From an uncultured Actinomycetes bacterium (GTDB taxonomy: Bacteria > Actinomycetota > Actinomycetes > Nanopelagicales > Nanopelagicaceae), in contig CAIQXR010000272.1 of the NCBI GenBank assembly GCA_903875815.1, positions 1 through 6,972 of the forward strand: DNA of 6,972 bases, read 5' to 3'. This document shows positions 5,405 through 6,972 of the stretch, piece after piece. The notes under the pieces are model-generated. The model worked only from the letters and a program-made list of their open reading frames with translations, was not told the DNA's origin and did no database searches. How positions within the stretch are numbered: the stretch's first letter is position 1; each line of letters starts with the position of its first letter. Position numbers and translations under genes: made by a program.

Positions 5405-6514
5405 TTACGCGCGATCTTGGCTCTTCCGCCACTTAATTCCCGCTTCTAAGAAGCCGTCGATATCACCATCAAGAACTGCAGATGGATTACCCACTTCGAA
5501 ATCAGTACGAAGATCTTTCACCATTTGATATGGCGCTAAGACATAAGAACGCATCTGATTACCCCACGAGCCAGTGTTATCGCCTTTGAGAGCATCAAGT
5601 CGTGCGCGTTCTTCTTGGCGACGACGCTCGAGAAGCTTGGATTGAAGAACTGCCATTGCTGTCGCTTTATTTTGAATCTGAGAACGCTCGTTCTGACAGG
5701 AGACCACAATTCCCGAAGGCATGTGTGTGATTCGCACGGCAGAGTCCGTTGTGTTCACACCCTGGCCGCCAGGACCTGACGAGCGATAAACGTCCACGCG
5801 AATTTCTTTCTCATCAATATCAATGTGGTCGCTCTGCTCCACAACGGGAACAACTTCAACGCCCGCAAATGAAGTATGGCGACGGCTCTGCGAATCGAAA
5901 GGCGAAATTCGAACAAGGCGGTGAGTTCCCTGCTCTACAGATAATGATCCGTAGGCATATGGGGCGCTCACTCGGAAGGTAGTGGACTTAATGCCGGCTT
6001 CTTCCGCATAAGAAGTTTCCAGGACATCGACTTTGAAGTTATGGCGCTCGCAGTAGCGCAAATACATGCGCATCAACATTTGTGCCCAGTCGGCCGCTTC
6101 TACGCCGCCTGCTTCTGAGCGAACCGTAATAAGGCAATCTCGATCATCATAAGGACCGGAAAGAAGAGTTTGAACTTCTAGTTCTCTAATCTCCTTCGAG
6201 ACGTTGTCGAGCTCCTTGCCAGCATCTTCAAGAGCCGAGGCATCATTCTCTTCCTGCGCCAATTCAACGAGTAAAGGAACATCTTCAAGACGACGCCGAA
6301 TATTGTTCGACTTATTGAGAGTCGCTTGAACTCGAGAAAGCTTGCTCGTAACAACTTGCGCCTTTGCCGGATCATCCCAAAGATCCGGAGCACTTGCTTC
6401 TGCCTCTAGAGAAGCAAAATCCGCATTGAGCTTGGGCAGATCCAAGACCGCCTCAATTGCCGACAAGGTAACTCTGAGGGCTTTCACCTCTTCGTCGAAT
6501 TCTCTTCCGGCCAT
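5405..6514 (-). CDS. prfB: Peptide chain release factor 2 (RF2)
   Basis: Class I release factor that reads UGA and UAA in the ribosomal A site and triggers release of the finished peptide. The product has 369 residues from the ATG at 6514. The stop-recognition tripeptide SPF (204-206) identifies RF2 and not RF1 (PxT). The GGQ peptidyl-hydrolysis loop is at 249-251 within [14 protein letters not shown]. An N-terminal coiled-coil-rich domain (about 1-110) and the [11 protein letters not shown]...KDLRT C-terminal region complete the family pattern. The frame extends upstream to a TTG at 6583, but those 23 codons ([13 protein letters not shown]...) have no family similarity; the ATG matches the usual N-terminus and has a -10-like hexamer at leaderless distance. 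Unlike E. coli prfB, the ORF is continuous, with no in-frame UGA or programmed frameshift near codon 25, so that autoregulation is absent. Confidence 0.97.
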   Translation of the reverse strand: MAGREFDEEVKALRVTLSAIEAVLDLPKLNADFASLEAEASAPDLWDDPAKAQVVTSKLSRVQATLNKSNNIRRRLEDVPLLVELAQEENDASALEDAGKELDNVSKEIRELEVQTLLSGPYDDRDCLITVRSEAGGVEAADWAQMLMRMYLRYCERHNFKVDVLETSYAEEAGIKSTTFRVSAPYAYGSLSVEQGTHRLVRISPFDSQSRRHTSFAGVEVVPVVEQSDHIDIDEKEIRVDVYRSSGPGGQGVNTTDSAVRITHMPSGIVVSCQNERSQIQNKATAMAVLQSKLLERRRQEERARLDALKGDNTGSWGNQMRSYVLAPYQMVKDLRTDFEVGNPSAVLDGDIDGFLEAGIKWRKSQDRA

Positions 6515-6520
6515 GGGGTA

Positions 6521-6526
6521 AGGATA
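6521..6526 (-). promoter_or_regulatory. -10 element for leaderless prfB mRNA
   Basis: TATCCT (6526-6521 on the - strand) fits TANNNT and is exactly six bases from the prfB ATG, so transcription would start at the A of the start codon. No Shine-Dalgarno sequence is present between them. The -35 region (TTTCAT or TTCATT, 17-18 bp upstream) is poor, as is often seen in actinobacterial promoters. Confidence 0.5.
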
Positions 6527-6601
6527 TAGCCACCGCAACCTTGAATGAAATTCGCCCACTCGCAGATCCCTTGGATCCGCCAAGTGATGCCGTCTAACGA
6601 A

Positions 6602-6886
6602 TCACGGACTTGGAAGAATGCTCGCTGCTGTCGATTTTGCTGTTATTTCCAAAGTTCCGCCAAATAATGAATTAAGCAAGGTAAATTTAACAATTGGGCG
6701 AATCGAAGATTTTAATGTCACTCCGACCGAATTCCCATCGCAAGAAGTCTCTTGAACGAGAATTTGATTTCCTCTTAGCCGAGAATTTGAAATTAACTCT
6801 GCAATAGTTTGAAGTGAAGCGTTGCAATCTAGAGGAATTTGCATTGTGCTTTGTGATTCAAAATTTCCACGGTAATAATCCGACAA
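6602..6886 (-). CDS. Unrecognised 94-codon ORF, possible gene remnant
   Basis: The frame is open from a TAG at 6908 to the TGA at 6602. Only a TTG (6886) or an ATG (6844, leaving 80 codons) could start it, and neither has a ribosome binding site. I do not recognise the product. The second half (SVGVTLKSSIRPIVKF..., then GGTLEITAKSTAAS) has the alternating hydrophobic strand pattern and ending seen at the C-termini of TadE/TadG-like Flp pilus proteins, a loose resemblance only. No N-terminal membrane helix, expected for TadE, is in this frame. Upstream it overlaps, out of frame, the fragment of a TSUP permease gene. It may therefore be the 3' end of a gene whose beginning was lost, or non-coding. 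It lies 87 bp upstream of prfB. Confidence 0.35.
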   Translation of the reverse strand: MSDYYRGNFESQSTMQIPLDCNASLQTIAELISNSRLRGNQILVQETSCDGNSVGVTLKSSIRPIVKFTLLNSLFGGTLEITAKSTAASILPSP

Positions 6887-6971
6887 AGAAATTTCGTGAG
6901 CCGCCGCCTACGCCGGTTAAGCCAACTAAAAAGCCAACAAGAAATCCTGCAACAATGAAACCAAAATCCAT
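6858..6971 (-). pseudogene. N-terminal fragment of a TauE/SafE (TSUP) family permease
   Basis: From the ATG at 6971 the - strand encodes MDFGFIVAGF then LVGFLVGLTGVGGGS, which is the first membrane helix and glycine-rich signature of TauE/SafE-type sulfite/organosulfonate transporters. In intact members the GGGS is followed by LMTP-like sequence and about 220 more residues. Here, after S25, the frame continues as RNFFVGLLPWKF and stops at TGA (6860-6858), giving 37 residues. No other frame restores the permease downstream. The fragment starts one base inside the window, so a ribosome binding site cannot be checked and a longer upstream frame is possible. I read it as a 5' remnant left by a deletion or an assembly join; a short independent membrane peptide is less likely. 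Confidence 0.5.
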
Positions 6972-6972
6972 A

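Noticed and set aside
6515..6583. Upstream extension of RF2 to TTG at 6583
   Set aside because: The added 23 residues do not resemble RF2 N-termini; the ATG at 6514 fits homologues and the -10 spacing.

Overview
The window looks like low-GC actinobacterial chromosome (by eye around 45-48 % GC). The evidence is the gene order release factor 2 - ftsE - ftsX - S41 processing protease - smpB - ssrA, which matches the arrangement I recall for Actinobacteria (Streptomyces has the S41 gene at this place, Mycobacterium lacks it), a DUF222/13E12-type HNH protein, and protein sequences close to the mycobacterial versions. Modest GC, compact genes and probable leaderless starts would fit a freshwater acI/Nanopelagicales-type lineage, but that placement is inference.

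Left part, + strand. Positions 1-642 are the 3' portion of an HNH endonuclease-domain gene whose reading frame is open from the first base. Its first 72 bases are four exact copies of an 18-bp unit encoding a hexapeptide repeat. A small orphan membrane protein follows (719-1000), probably translated from a leaderless mRNA. A perfect AT-rich hairpin (1053-1078) lies between this gene and the convergent tmRNA gene.

Middle and right, - strand. Reading right to left: prfB (RF2, 6514-5405), ftsE (5182-4493), ftsX (4481-3579), an S41/CtpA-like protease (3397-2201), smpB (2044-1562) and ssrA/tmRNA (1462-1091). ftsE and ftsX are tightly coupled: the ftsX ribosome binding site overlaps the ftsE stop. 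FtsEX is the ABC-type complex that gates cell-wall hydrolases at division. The S41 protease is a membrane-anchored extracytoplasmic processing enzyme. SmpB and tmRNA are the two partners of trans-translation, and RF2 is the termination factor for UGA/UAA. The block therefore combines translation termination and rescue with cell-envelope division functions. The predicted tmRNA tag is ASTTAADFAIAA.

Extreme right (6515-6972), - strand. This holds a broken-looking stretch. The first ~25 residues of a TauE/SafE (TSUP)-type permease start at 6971, then lose similarity and stop at 6858. They overlap an out-of-frame 94-codon ORF that I do not firmly recognise. This may be the scar of a deletion, or of an assembly join.

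I see no CRISPR array, transposase, integrase, tRNA gene or clearly new defence system. The most notable items are the repeat-bearing HNH protein, the perfect palindrome over the probable ssrA promoter, the variant tmRNA tag and the truncated TSUP junction.
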